A DNA stretch of 64,000 nucleotides from Carnegiea gigantea (GCA_029747015.1 JAKOGI010000181.1:648501-712500), one strand, 5' to 3'; positions 1-11,850 are shown, counted from the first letter of the stretch. Notes: a model not told the origin generated them from the letters alone. Made by a program: numbers and translations.

Positions 1-540
1 AAGGTGTTTGTAACCCTGATCTTGAATCAGAAAAGTGAGTGAGTGTGTCCTAGTCGTGTGGACTTGGACGTGTCTGATCTTGTGAAGGTTGGACGTGGTG
101 TAACCTGTCTTTGGGAAGAAGGTTACGTGGTTGCAAGTTGTAACAAGGTGTGTTACATTTGTAACGTGTGAAGCCCGTTAGTGAAAGTGGTTAAATCCTA
201 CACGAGGTAGGTCGTGGTTTTTCACACCTCAGTTGGGCTAGAGGTGTTTTCCACGTAAAAATTGTGTGTGCTTTATTTTCCGCATCTATCTTGGTGATTT
301 TCGCCTCTGCAATATTTGAGAACACCCCGTGCAAACAAGCTATCAGGGTGTTTGTCACTTGAGAACAACCTCTGTGAGGGTGTTTGTTATCTACAACGCG
401 AAAATCAGATACCACAATTCACCCCCCTCTTGTGGTTGGATACTCACGAACTCAACACTAAGTCAACAGTTTGTCGATATTGTGTGCTCTGGGGCACATT
501 GATATCATCACCTGCATCAATATGAACTCTTTCGAGCCAT
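1..540. other. Unassigned repeat debris, possibly a Ty1/copia LTR end
   Basis: I find no gene here. The stretch is GT-rich on the + strand and repeats the phrase GGGTGTTTGT near 343 and 378. It then runs into ACAATTCACCCCCCTCTTG near 413-431, a pyrimidine-rich phrase I associate with the LTR/leader border of some plant copia elements. No TG...CA pair or primer-binding site could be fixed, so the copia assignment is a guess. The short reading frames on both strands show no recognisable domain. Confidence 0.25.
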
Positions 541-584
541 CAGTGGTGGCCAACTTTGGCTCAACCATCATGGTTGATCCCTTT

Positions 585-1000
585 TCCCTTCCCATCCAAA
601 GACAAGATCACTATAACTAGCCCCTCCATCCTCATCTATGACGATGATGCCGATGGTGAGTATGAGGGGGAGCTGTCTCCTAATCAAGCCTTCAATAATG
701 AGTAGGCCCTGTCGGGTGGCATAGCTGGGTGGCACGTTCCTTCTACAACTGGCCCATTTGGCACCGATACTTTTGGAGCCACTGCCTCTGCTATGGTTGG
801 CCCTTCCATGTTTCAGACCATCCTTGACCGTCTTTGTCAGCTTCATGTAGAGAACAAGGAGAACCTTCAGAACTAATGGAACATGGCACACGTAGTCCAC
901 TATACCTAGGAGTAGCCGCAATGGCCCTACTCCCTAGCTGATTAGCAACCCTGAGGGCCTTCTGCCCCCTATTTATAAGTCCTTCCCCTATCAATCCATT
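585..1000 (+). pseudogene. Remnant of the Athila extra ORF, C-terminal part
   Basis: Broken frames read an acidic stretch (DDDADGEYEGELSP, near 635-680), then a Gly/Ser/Thr/Pro-rich segment and a short amphipathic stretch (FQTILDRLCQLHVENKENL, near 810-870). The same layout (acidic run, Pro/Ser-rich linker, coiled-coil-like tail) closes the extra ORF of Athila-C near 45,250-45,780. The sequence just after it, GGGGCAATG near 1,025, matches the phrase that follows the Athila-C ORF. Several stops interrupt the frame. This kind of ORF lies 3' of pol in many plant Athila elements; its function is not established. Confidence 0.5.
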
Positions 1001-1010
1001 CTATTTTTGC

Positions 1011-2800
1011 ATATGCTTCTCTTTAGGGGCAATGAAAGACTTAAGCATTAGGGAGTGAGCTAGCCTCTAGCTCATCAATTGCGCTGATTTTAGGTGATTC
1101 TTGATATCACATGTGTAACTTTGTATATATCCATTGCATATTTCTCATTGCATTTAGCTAGGTTAATATTTAGGCCATCATACTAGTTTGGATTAACGTA
1201 GCTCAGTTGTCATCTCTCACATGTATATGCATTCAGGGTACTTCATATAGCTTAGGTGTTACATCTTTGCATTATATATACCCCTTTTTGTCTTTGGATG
1301 ATGGCATGCGAAGGGAGGTGAAGTGAAGTTCACATTTCTTCCTTTTGTCTATCTATTTCCTTATTGCGTGCTATGAGTAGATTTTTAGATTTGGTTAAAA
1401 AGAAAAAAAGAATGAATTGGATTTGGTAATGAAAACCCCTCCGATGATGACATCTAAGGGTGATGATTTGGATTGGTGGTTTGGTAATTCATAACAAATG
1501 GGATTCAATTGGGGCTAAACCTTATGAAAATTATATTAATCACTTAGCTATGTGTGCTTGTGTATTTGCCCCTAACAATTGCTATGAAGTGGATTGTTTA
1601 AGCCTTAGTTGTTAGCTAATCTTTTGAGCTAATGTGTAGATTATGGTGGAACGAGTGAGGCTTTTTGAGCCCAAAATGACTATTCATTCTACATAGTCTA
1701 AAATCTCCCTTCATGAGTGTTCAACCCTCTTCTGTATGTATCTCAGTAATTTGTCTTGGTTCTCTTCAGAATCATGCTTGGTATGTGTTAATATGATTAA
1801 GTCATTTGATTAATTTATAAACCACGTGAGCCAGAAACCCACCATGTGATATTATAAACTATTCGCTAACTCTTTTGAGCTTTTTCTTGTCATTTGGTTC
1901 ACCAATGTCTACTTAACCCATGGTATGAAATGAACAACCCTACCCTATTAGTCGAGTGATGTTGTGAGCTGTGCTAGTTAGAAGTTATGTTTGTTGTTGC
2001 ATCTCAGTGGTTTGATCATGATTGTTATTCACATCTCAAGATTAGGAGTTGAAATTGTTCTTTAACCTTTGCCATCCATTTATTAGCTGGTCAAAAAAAA
2101 AAGAGAAAAAAAAGAGGGGGGAAAAAAAGAAGCATGTAAACAAAATGTTTTAGAATCGGAAGTTCCTAATAAATTATTTCAACCCTTTCCTTTATGGTCG
2201 ATTGTTAGGATAGCTGTAATGATCTTATGATGGTGTGGAGTTGACATTGGTTACTCCTTACTTAGCTAATTTGCCCTTCTTACATAAATCTATCCCTCCT
2301 TACCATTAACCCTAAACCCACTACAACTCTTGAAAAGCCCTTACGATTGACACTTGGGTATATAACCTCAGTGGTGGGGAATTGAGAACTTTGTGAAGCT
2401 TATGGTGCTATGCATACATTAAGAGCAGCCTTGAGTGATCATTTTGCCTTAAACACATGAGAGGAGTGTTCCCTTTCTTACCCCCAAAGGTGAAGATCTA
2501 CCAATCTAACTAGTTCACTAACAATTAGGGGGGTATATGACATATCTGAGCAGTTCTATATGGGGTGTCTATTTTTTAATCATGGCCTACTATTCTTGTA
2601 CTTGTTTTTTAAACATGTGTTTTGAAAAAAAATAATAAGAGAGAGAGAGAGAGTTTTGTCTAAAATGAGTTTCTTGGTTGTGATTTACCATACTCATTGA
2701 TCTGGTTGTCATCACTTGGCTGAGGAAGTTGGTACACTGAGGTAAGTCTCTCCCAATTGATCTTTTAATTGACGATCTTGCTTAGGGACAAGTAAGAGCT
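1011..2800 (+). other. Athila 3' noncoding region, copy 1
   Basis: No coding signal. The region aligns by eye, in order, with 5,955-7,660 (+) and with the reverse complements of 42,415-43,935 and 61,620-63,158. Shared landmarks include GAGTGTTCAACCCTC near 1,716, CTTGAAAAGCCCTTA near 2,328, an A/G-rich poly-purine stretch near 2,093-2,130, and AGGTAAGTCTCTCCC near 2,740. A (GA)n run lies at about 2,637-2,653. Athila-type elements usually carry such a long untranslated region between the last ORF and the polypurine tract. Confidence 0.75.
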
Positions 2801-2814
2801 AAGAATGGGAGAGT
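2801..2814 (+). promoter_or_regulatory. Polypurine tract of Athila-A
   Basis: AAGAATGGGAGAG directly precedes an LTR that opens TGGTAAACCC. Plus-strand DNA synthesis is primed at such a tract. The later copy at 7,661-7,675 has the stronger form GTATGGGGGAG before TGATAAACCC. Confidence 0.7.
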
Positions 2815-4180
2815 TGGTAAACCCTTATTTCGACTTCATCTTAGCCTCTATTTGACCTTTTTCCCCTTTATTCTTATACTAAGCCTAGATGAGAAAGTCA
2901 AACCTGCTTCCTTGGGTCTATTTTGTGCTTATTGAGTGATTTTCCTCATTTTCAGGGGTAGATGCCAAGATGCTGAGGAAATCACGAGTCTTGATGGAAA
3001 AGGAAGCTTTCGGGATGAGTTTAAAGGGAAACATGAAGTCTTATGAAGTGCAGGAGCACCGAAAAGCAAGTATGAAGAGCCTAAAAGAGTGCATAATTGG
3101 CTGTGCACCAAAGCACAATCGTGCAGCATTCCTACAATGAAGAAATTTAGAACCTAAATGGGCGTACGGTCGATTGTGGATCGATGAACGACTGTGCGCC
3201 ATGACGATTCTCACGCATTAGTTCATTTTTTAGGTTTTATTTTGGGACATATTAAGGAACACCACCTACAAGCGATTTTTAGGTTTTATGAGAGAGACTT
3301 TGAAGATTTTCTTGCATTGAATTTGTTACGATTGAAGAATGCTTTGGGATTGATTGTCACAATTAATCAAAGTTTGTACCCCCATTCTCTTCTCTGTGTG
3401 ATTTCTTTTCTAGTTTTTTTTATTCATCTATGTTTAGTGAGTTAGGTTTTGGAATTGTGACTTTGAACACGTATAAGGGGCTAAATTCTACTCTTGGTTT
3501 GGGAATAGCCCCTATTATATTTGATTGAGTCAGAATGTAAGCTTTTGTAGACTTTGCCCATGTCTATTACCTTGGAATCTCACTTAGTGCAGAAAATGTT
3601 TGGTGAAAGTCTCGAAATATATCTATTTCACTATTCGTAATTAGGGTTTAGGAGGTGTACGAATGTTGAATACTTTATCTAAGTGTGATTTTGTGAGTGA
3701 TTGAACACCTGGTGTGAAGACAATTAGGGTTTTCATTGGGATTATTGACCACTTAATTTTATGGCTTTGACAATTCTAATTTCATAAAAATAGATTATTA
3801 GGATTTATTAGCCAGTCCATCAACCTTTGAAAGAAGCTATTGATGCGCTTCAATTTATGGTCATTCCATTTCAATCATGTGCTTGGGCATTTTCGCATAG
3901 TTCAGTTACTAATTCACAAAGCATAATAGTGTGGTTATTCCTAGCCTAAGATCCTTATCAACCATTGTTGAGTTTAATTTTCCTTCATTTAGCAGATTTG
4001 AACTATTTTCAGTAGTCTTCAACCTGAGTGAATGTTTGCCTGGATTGAGTATTAAAATGGTGATTGAAATTCGAGTTCCCTGTGGACATGACCCATACTT
4101 GTCATTGCTAATTACATTTGCACTGTGCAGTTGCAGGAATTTTGCTCAACAAGTAGTGGAAGGTATAAGGCTGACACTAT
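2815..4180 (+). repeat. Athila LTR, shared as 3' LTR of Athila-A and 5' LTR of Athila-B
   Basis: The LTR opens TGGTAAACCCTTATTTCG, a one-base variant of the Athila start TGATAAACCC. Inside are near-palindromic GCAC...GTGC motifs (GCACAATCGTGC at 3,113-3,124). Close to the 3' end is GAGTTCCCTGTGGACATGAC (4,070-4,089), the phrase that precedes the end of many Athila/Tat LTRs. The right end is approximate because no clean CA terminus or PBS could be placed. It is only moderately similar to the LTR at 7,676-9,135, so the pair is old. It follows one PPT and precedes a second internal body, so it serves both. Confidence 0.65.
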
Positions 4181-4879
4181 AATACCTGTACCCACCAATC
4201 TAGATGTATTAGCATAGTGATTCGATAGGTTCAGTGTCTCTCCTACTCTAGGCAGTTCTTTAGTTCTTCAGTTAGAATACATGCTTTATGTGTTACTTGT
4301 GGTGTGTAGAGGTTACGCATCTAGTAAGTACAACAACGGTCATCCCGTCATTAAGAGTGCTAGTTCCTTACACTGTTACAACCCCCCATCATAGAAGAAT
4401 CCCTACTCTAACACCTATAGTCTCAGTTAGAAGAATCACCCTAACCTATGATACAAGAACCCCAACCCTAAATCTTAGAGTTCTGTACAACCATCTAGGT
4501 TCTTATGCTAAGCTCCCTATGATTTATGACCTTAGGTTGCTAAGAAAAAGTCAAATCTAGATCTTGATATGGAAAGGTTGATTCATCAACTTCAAGTTAA
4601 ACGACATGACTTCCCATAGAAGGTAATGGGAACCTAGATGGCCTGATAGCTCAGCATGTTAGCTACCTATCCCAACATTATTGGCATCTACCAAGCCACC
4701 CTGACTCCAATCCCAGGGTGCACATCAATATATTTTCAGTGAAATACGAAGAGTTAGTTAAAAGTCCCACGATGGTCATTGATGAGATAGATTCAGTTCC
4801 TATTCTTATAGAAGTAGAGGAGCTAAAGTAAGGAAAGATGCTTAGTTTAGAGGAGAAAGACAGGCAGTCATCGCCAGCT
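4181..4879 (+). other. Athila-B leader and upstream gag region, unresolved
   Basis: The 700 bases after the 5' LTR give no clear PBS. A frame of 90 codons at 4,288-4,560 (opening MCYLWCVEV) has no domain I recognise. By position this should be leader plus gag N-terminus, but stops and shifts prevent a reading. Confidence 0.35.
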
Positions 4880-5550
4880 TATCCTTAGTAGCCACCTCTG
4901 CCATTTCCTAAAAGGGTGGCATGATTTAAGCTTGACACTAGGTTTGCTAGAGTATAGGATGTGATGGCCAAGATTTATGTCAATATACCTTTCTTGAAGG
5001 CTATCAAGGAAGCACCATCACACTTGAAATTCTAAAGGGAGCTTCCTTTTAAGAAGGATAAGCTTCAAGAAGTCACAGAGATTCCCATGGGAAAGGTGTG
5101 TAGTGTAGTTTTTCCAAGGAAATCGCAAGCCAAGCTCTGGATCTTATCAGTTTCTCCTCGCTTGTTCAATAGTGGACCTGAAGATCGAGAGAGTTCTTTG
5201 TGATTTACGACATAGAGTGAGCTTGATGCCTCTTTCTCCTTACAACAAGCCTCAATTGTAGGACCTAAGATCCACCAATATTACTATTCAGTTAGCAAAC
5301 TGCTCCAACAGATGCTTTGCTGGAGGAGGCCCTAATTCAGGAGGGTAAGTTTATCATTCCATGTGCTTTATGGTTATGAACGTGGGTGAGAGCTCTCAAG
5401 GCCCTATTATCCTTGGAAGGTCATTCTTAGTTACTGTAAGGGCGGTAATTCGTGAGTCTGGAAGGATCTATTTTCAGTTATGTGAGGAGAGAGTTGATTT
5501 TTGTTTAGCTGTACCCACAGCCCTTCCGGTTCTAGCCCTGTCGATTATGT
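4880..5550 (+). pseudogene. Athila gag-protease remnant
   Basis: Around 4,890-5,170 three frames together read a Pro-rich entry (PPPLPFPKR), then KIYVNIPFLKAIKEAPSH (near 4,972-5,025) and KKDKLQEV, the conserved Athila gag C-terminal block (a VNIP helix followed by a KRKL motif). Next comes the retropepsin region: an SLMPLSPY-like stretch at about 5,220-5,245, then FMVMNV and PIILGRSFLVTVRAVI (5,364-5,450), which carries the ILGR motif that closes the protease fold. The active-site DSG/DLG is not recognisable. Gag forms the particle; the protease would mature it. At least three frame changes and several stops make it inactive. Confidence 0.65.
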
Positions 5551-5764
5551 AGTTAATGGGGTTCCTACTGTTCCTGTAGTCATTTCTAGAATATATCTTT
5601 GATAGAGATAGGGAATCTCATATGAGGTGTTATGCCCCTTTTGATTCACCTCCATCAATCTTGACTTGTTCTGGAGGTACTAATGTTCATCCTAGGGAGG
5701 GGGTAGATTAATCACCATTCATCGTTTTAGTTCTTCCACCTCCCCCACTGCTACCAACCACCAC

Positions 5765-5860
5765 CTAAGGTAAGGGTCAAGCTAGGCACCTAAAAGAAGC
5801 ATTTCTGGGAAGTAAACCCAAGCATTTAATTGCTTTCAAAAAGAATCAAAAAAATTTTGA
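5765..5860 (+). pseudogene. End of the Athila pol polyprotein
   Basis: Near 5,781-5,820 one frame reads ARHLKEAFLGSKPKHL. It matches the C-terminal tail that follows the Athila integrase, ARDLKEALLGRQHKL in Athila-C at about 47,540-47,590. It lies only about 220 bases after the protease remnant, so RT, RNase H and integrase are missing between the two. Confidence 0.55.
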
Positions 5861-7660
5861 GTGTCACAACTTCCCCCTCCCCTTCTTCCGTTGTTGCCCC
5901 CTTTGCACTATAAGTGTCTTGCCTTCAATTATTCCTTTGCATGTCCTTTTCATTGAGACAACGAAAATCTCAAGCATGAGGGGGCTTGTAGCTCTTTGAG
6001 GGGAATTACAAAATTTAGGGTGCGCTTTGTATGACATGTCTTGCATCTACATCACATAGGGAGGATTTCATGGAATTTTATTAGCTTGATTTTACATCTT
6101 TCATTTAATAAAGCATATGGCTTAGAGTATTTAGGTTAGGCATTGCACCACAAGAGGAAAGGTGATTAAGCTGGGCATTTATAAGCTTTCAAGGTAATCC
6201 TTATAACCTTGCCTTCATTATCCTTTATGTGTTTTATTGCTTACTAATTAGATTCATTGCTTTTGGGGAAAAAAAAAATAAATCCAAAAATGAAAAATAA
6301 AGATTAAAAAAAGGAGCTTTTGGAAACACCTCCTATGATGATAGTGAAGTTGTGATATTTAATTGATTGATAAGATTGTGTATTAAGGTATGGTTTGTCT
6401 TGGTGTAAATTTTGTGAAAATTTCATTGACAATGCCATTTCGAATTACTTTACCTTACACTGCATGTGGTAGATTAACATGTGGGATTTTGAGCCTAATG
6501 ACTATTTATTACATATAAGCTCATAGTTCTCTTCTTGTATGACTCTTCTATCATTGCATCTCCAGAACTTGGTTTGGTTGTTTTTGGGACCACATTCAGC
6601 ATCTACATATATTGATATGATTGAGGCATTCTTTGTCTTATATGGTCATATGAGCCTAACAAAGCCACTCATTGAAGTATGATATCCCCCTTGTTTTTCC
6701 TTTGTATGCCTTTTGTTGTTTTGTTGTTGTACCTTATTGACTACACCATTCGCATATACATATTTCCTACACTTATGCCAAAGTTTAGAGTAGCAACACT
6801 TACATTAAGTAGCCATGTTTAGAGGTTAGTTCACCTCAAGTGTTTTGTTGGCAGTTTGAGATTTGAGGGGTTGTGAGTTAAGATTGTGTATTTTCGATGC
6901 AAGTTACATGTCTTTTACTCCAGTGTTTGGAAAAAAGGGGGAAAAAGAACAAAAATCAAAAGAAAAATTGAAAAGTAAAAAAGAAGCTAGAATAAAGTGT
7001 TTAGCATGGCTATTAATTCCATAGGTGTTTGACTCCTTCGTTTGTGACTTTTATTGGGGTTTGTGCTGATTTTCTAATCGATGTATGAAGTTGGTGTTTC
7101 GGTACTTGCTATTATGGAAGTGTTCTTGCTCCCTAATCTTTTGGCTAATAGCTATACTTTTTCCAAAATTGATTCCTTTTCTCACAATTAACCTTGGCCT
7201 CATTAAAACCTTATAAAAGTCATCATAATTGATGTTTTGCATTTTCCCTTAAATGGTGGAGAACTAAGAACTTTATTAACCCCTTCATGGTTTGCATGAT
7301 TGGATTGAGTAGTGAGAGTGTCCATGTTATATACCTAAACATATTGAGAGAAGTGTGCTACTTCGTCCTATAGTGAGGTTATATCGATCACACTTGCGTA
7401 CCAATTGTTAAAGAATGCTTTGTCTTTTTGCGTGATTTAATATGGGCTCACAGGTGCAGTGCACTGAGGTTTTGTGATTTCTAGATGGTGTTTTATGTGT
7501 TTTACTACAAATGTCATGACACGTTGACTTAGTTACCTTTGTGCACAATTGTATTTGATTGTGTGACTCTTATTACCCTGTTTAAGGGCGACATGATTAA
7601 GGGTTCACCTCTATCTTTCATTTTCTCATGAGATAGCCTTGCTTTGTGACAAGCAAAAGG
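5861..7660 (+). other. Athila 3' noncoding region, copy 2
   Basis: This begins after the pol-end motif with the characteristic GAGACAACG...CAAGCATGAGGGGGC phrase near 5,954-5,987. Downstream it follows the same order of motifs as 1,011-2,800, including an A-rich tract near 6,270-6,310 and the purine-rich block near 6,930-6,990. No coding signal. Confidence 0.7.
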
Positions 7661-7675
7661 TAAGTATGGGGGAGT
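7661..7675 (+). promoter_or_regulatory. Polypurine tract of Athila-B
   Basis: AAGTATGGGGGAGT lies immediately 5' of the LTR start TGATAAACCC. Both the tract and its spacing are typical of Athila-lineage elements. Confidence 0.75.
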
Positions 7676-9135
7676 TGATAAACCCCTATTTCTACTATTT
7701 TATCCCCATGATTGTACACTCTTCTTTACATATTTTCTAGATTCATTAAGGAATTCAGTCGTATTTTCTCCTCCCTGTTCATAAATATCTTATTTAGATA
7801 AATTTTCCATTTTGTAGGTGTTTTTGTCCCAATTTAAGAGATTTCATGGTCAATAATTCAAAATGAGCAAGGAGTGATGTTTTGGCCAAGGAACAGGTTC
7901 AAGATGTCGGCAAGAACATTGAAGGGTCACAAAATGAAGTTCCAAGCTTTTGCACGGGTGGTCATGTATGCCTGCAAAACCATGGAAGATTACTAAAAGC
8001 GGATAAAAAGTTAAATGCTTGCACAATTGGTCGTGCACTTTTTATGCTACTGCACATATCAAATAGCAACGAGACCCGAGGTTCACATGGTAGGCCTTGC
8101 ATAGTTACATGATCGTGCATATGCTCATGTAGAAATCTTGCACATTAGGCCATGGAACTTGAAATGCCCATGCATCCCTGCTTCTCGACTGACATGGGAT
8201 TTTTTTTAACTGAAATGTTTTCAGGAACGGAAGATATCATATGTCATATCTTTTCTTCTAGCTTTTAAATTAGGGTTTAGGCTTACCTTAGCATCACAAT
8301 ACCTTGATGTTTTGGTTCTTCTTCATTTAGATTATCAATTCTTGAGTTTGTTTTCTCAATCTCTCTCTTGATTATTGTTATTTCAATTCCTAGCAGTTGT
8401 TAGATATAATGCTTGGTGATAACTGTGTTGCAATTTATGTCATGTTTAATGGCTAAATCTCCCGACTTGGGTTATGATACTGTTAATTATGCTTAGTCAA
8501 TCATGGATTAATCCCAATCTTACTTGTTTCATGCTTGCGTTACTGAATTCTTCTTTACTCACCACAGGTTCAATGCATAAGTTGAAAAAATGTTATATAT
8601 TTTTTATTCGGGTTTAAGGGAATGTTAAAAGCTGAAACCTTCACCTAGCATGAATTGTTAGATAATTGGGGCATTATTATGATAGTAATTGTGATCCTAA
8701 TTAGAATTTGAGGTTGTTTACCTTGTAATCCTTCAACTGTTATTCCCATGAAAGTAGGTGGCTATAGTTCTAAGATTAGTTTTCAACCCTTGAAAGATAA
8801 GGCGATGGACGCAAATTTTAATCAATCCATTTCTATTTGCTTACGTGAATAAGTTTCATGGAGTTAGTAATTAATCTGTTAGCATAATTATGTTGTTAAT
8901 TCCAATCTAAGTGTTTTAATTATCTGATTTTTGAAATTGCATCCCTGATTGTTTGTCGTACTCTTAGTAGTTAACTCAGCTCCAAAATCTACTAAGCTTA
9001 GATTGAGCAATTGGATTAGTTCTGGTGGTCGAAAACAACTTTCTTGTGCATTTGACCCACACCTTTCTATTACCAGCTACAGTTATGCCATGCCACTTGC
9101 AGTTAAGATTGTAACAACTTTTTTTATCCTATTAC
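7676..9135 (+). repeat. Athila-B 3' LTR
   Basis: It opens TGATAAACCCCTATTTCT right after the PPT. It contains GCACAATTGGTCGTGC (8,021-8,036) and a related GCACGGGTGGTCATG near 7,952. Its last part carries TTTGACCCACACC near 9,050 and a CACTTGCAGTTAAG stretch, matching the end of the LTR at 2,815-4,180. The right boundary is approximate. No intact coding frame. Confidence 0.65.
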
Positions 9136-9149
9136 ATATTGCTTCTAAG

Positions 9150-10505
9150 ATAATCTTATGTAAAACATTTTAGCAAACATTTGCCAAATGCAGTTCACAA
9201 TATTAAGAGATAATCTTTTGCTCATCAATGGTCAGATTCGTAACCCTGACTTGTTTAAGCCCCTTGCATGAGATAAACAAATCCTAAGTAGTAGCACCAA
9301 TATCCTCTTCACACATGTGGCAAGTATCTTTGTAGAATTGGCTTTTGAAACATAACCATTTAGACCTAAGCTTTATTTTAATCGGTGTGATGAGCTACAC
9401 TAAATCTTGACATCCGTCATAAGAGCAGGCAGGTCCCAATGCAACAATGTATGGAATCAGTTCACCTAAAGCACATGAGGGAGTCTCTCAGAGTTGTTGA
9501 TAGTATTCCACAAAAGAAGGATCAATACTATTTAAATCTCATGCAATTTTCTCATTGATTCTTTAAATAGAATATATTTTGTTTATTAGAATTCTAGCTT
9601 TAATCCTAGAGTGAGAAATGCTAGTATTATTATCATCACACTTCAACAAATCCACTTTGGCCTTCTAATGAAGGAAATTTCTTGCAACCACACTTATAAC
9701 TATGTATTTAGTCATAACATCCTAAGTTGTTTAAGCCTATTACATGAGATACACAAATCCTAAGTAGCAACACCAATATCCTCTCCACACATGTGGCAAA
9801 GTTCTTTGTAAAATTGGCTTCTGAAATGTAAACATTTGGACCTAATCTTTATTTTAATAGGCGTGACGAGCTACACTAAATCCTAACATCGATCATAATG
9901 GTGGACATGGCCCAAGGCAACAACGTATAGAATCAGTTTACCTAAGGCACTAGAGGGAGTCTCTAGGAGTTGTTGATATTATTCCATTAAGGAATTATCA
10001 ATACTCTTTAAATTCCCTAAAATTTTCTCATTGATTCTTTAAATGGAATAGATTTTGTTTATCTTAACTCTGGCTTTAATTCTAGTGTGAAAAATGCTAG
10101 TCTTGTTGTCATCACACTTTAACCAATCCACTTTAGCCTTCCAATGATGGAACTTTCCTATAACCTCACTTATAACTATATGTGTAGTCACAAAATCCTT
10201 CTCCTACTCAGCAAGAACTGCATTTATAGGGTCACAATTCAATTTATACTGGGCATCCTTCATTGTGTGTTTTACAGCAACATTTTACTTCACTCTGTCT
10301 AAAAATGCTTCTTATTTAGATTTCACAAAGTAGCTTTCACAATTTTTAGTTTAAAATGCACTCTAAACATTTTAGTGTCCCTAATCTAAGTGACTTAAGC
10401 TTTGGCAAAATCGTTTAGTATCCTTAGTCTAACTGACATATAGATGCATAACCTGAGTAGGTATATCCCAAAAAAAAAGATTTAGCAAATAGAATGTAAC
10501 CAACA
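9150..10505 (-). pseudogene. L1-type LINE fragment (region between endonuclease and RT)
   Basis: On the minus strand broken frames read NLNKKHF (about 10,310-10,330), then the block WLKCDDNKTSIFHTRIKAR (about 10,075-10,130), then YQQLLETPSS (about 9,955-9,985). Plant L1 ORF2 proteins have this order between the endonuclease and RT domains (WLK.GD.NT.FFH, then Y..LLG). No RT catalytic motif is present. The 476-bp segment is duplicated in tandem. The 10,506 end is where a chromovirus inserted, and the LINE probably resumes at 15,527. Assignment to L1 is by motif reading only. Confidence 0.55.
9245..10196. repeat. Two tandem copies of a 476-bp LINE segment
   Basis: 9,245-9,720 and 9,721-10,196 are direct repeats at a period of 476 bases (TTGTTTAAGCC at 9,251 and 9,727; CACTTATAACTAT near 9,691 and 10,167). 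By eye they differ at roughly one base in eight to ten. Each copy holds the same WLK...FFH-like coding block on the minus strand. Confidence 0.85.
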
Positions 10506-11804
10506 TGATGTGGAATGACTTGCTCTAATACCAGCTTGAGGAGGAATGACATCCTTAAGCTCCCAAGATAAAAACATAAGGAAAATAATCACACCAAAAG
10601 ATGCTTCTTTTGGATTCAGTCTCAAACAATCGATAAGATTATGAGTTTTGACCTAAGATTGAGAAAGAAAGCCCAAAAGCTTAAAGAATTTTAACCAAAT
10701 GCTCACAAACCCCTAAAAAAAATAATGACAATCAAACAAGTTCACAAACATGATGTAAAGATCATCCATCATCCAAGAGAGCTTTTTTGTGGATTTTGTT
10801 TGAGTAAGCTCGTAACAACAATAATCAAGAAGTATATCTAGGCTAAAGGCTAAACCACCACATAGATTAACTTCAACCTCCAAATTCTTCTCCTAAAGGC
10901 TCTTAGCCACCAAAGAAGAATTTAAAGAGAAGACTCTACTCACCACACTTTAATAAAGCGATAAAGATGTAGAGATTTTAGTGAGAGAAAATATTCATAT
11001 GTCTTTCCATTCATAATTGAACTCTAGATTGGTTTGCATGCAGGTACTAGGGTCTATCAATGCACAAAATCAAAGGAATTAGCTGTTACAGTAATGGGGC
11101 AAGCATACCAATAGGGGGATTACAAATTATCATAGGGAAATAAATCAAATTACTAAGATAATTACAACCAAGGTGAGCTGCATTTTCAGGATTCATCCTC
11201 TATCTTCTTAAGAGCTTTTAGAAGGCTCTGCTCCACTGATGAAGGTGACACCACTTGCAGTGTCTTCCTTGGTGAGTTTAGAATCATCCCATATAAATTA
11301 ATCTCAAAGATAATAGTTGTACCCTCCTCCCAAAAGGCTAAATTCTAGATTAGTCCCAAAGTGGAATTTTGTGCGCACTCCACACTTTTAGGCCATTTGT
11401 CCTAATATTGTAAGCCGATGCTGAATTTTGGCACATCGAGCTAAAATAGACATCTCAGGAAATCAATAAAACTTAGGCTTGCCTCGTTTATGATTTGTTT
11501 TGGTAGGATTTAAACTTGACCCAAATTTAGCAGGTTTACCGGGTAAAAATCAGCACCGTTATAATGGCGTTTTCTCCACTTTAGGGAATTCAAACACAAA
11601 CATCTAATGAAAATATGCATAGACCCCAATGACTGTAATACCTTTCCAGCAAGTCATAGATCATCAATGTTCGAGCCCATTTACTGGATGAAACACCATG
11701 ATAAAGTGTGCTTATGTGCTAGAATTTGGTGACACGTGATCTTTGGGGTAGATGTGACTATCTTCATGCCTCGGCGTAAGGTCTAGTGGTCTCGATATAT
11801 ATCA
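10506..11804 (-). repeat. 3' LTR of the gag-PR chromovirus
   Basis: Collinear with 14,257-15,526 along its whole length. Shared landmarks include TTGGATTCA near 10,610 and the GCATGCAGGTACTAGGGTCT phrase near 11,036, plus CGGCGTAAGGTCTAGTGG near 11,773. Bounded by TGATGTGG on the left and ATATATCA on the right (+ strand). By eye the LTRs differ at well over one base in ten, so the insertion is old. Confidence 0.8.
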
Positions 11805-11850
11805 ACCATCTGCACTTGAGAAGGATTCACCCTTAAATTCTTGAGGTTAA
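11805..11850 (-). promoter_or_regulatory. PPT region and last codons of the gag-PR element
   Basis: On the minus strand NLRVNPSQVQ is read within about 40 bases of the LTR, followed by a purine-rich run (CAAGTGCAGATGGT). Chromovirus pol genes often end at the PPT with a closing phrase of the type DLRANPFQ. That this ending survives while RT-IN is absent implies an internal deletion. Confidence 0.5.

Larger units (their letters stand above)
541..2814 (+). mobile_element. Athila-A: 3' internal part of an Athila-type gypsy element
   Basis: This is the downstream part of an Athila-lineage Ty3/gypsy element in the + direction: the end of the extra ORF, a 1.8-kb noncoding 3' region, a polypurine tract and then an LTR. 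The assignment rests on collinear similarity to the better preserved Athila-C on the opposite strand (45,250 down to 42,415), including the phrase that closes the extra ORF and the order of motifs in the noncoding region. Everything upstream (gag, pol, 5' LTR) is outside the window or lost. Confidence 0.75.
2815..9135 (+). mobile_element. Athila-B: two-LTR Athila derivative without RT/RNase H/IN
   Basis: An LTR-internal-LTR unit of about 6.3 kb. Its internal 3.5 kb holds a gag-protease remnant (4,880-5,550), a short stretch matching the very end of the Athila pol polyprotein (about 5,775-5,850), the long noncoding 3' region and a PPT. Only about 220 bases separate the protease remnant from the pol-end motif, where a full element has roughly 3 kb encoding RT, RNase H and integrase. 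No extra ORF is visible either. It is either an internal deletion or a non-autonomous gag-protease subfamily; one copy cannot decide which. Confidence 0.6.
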
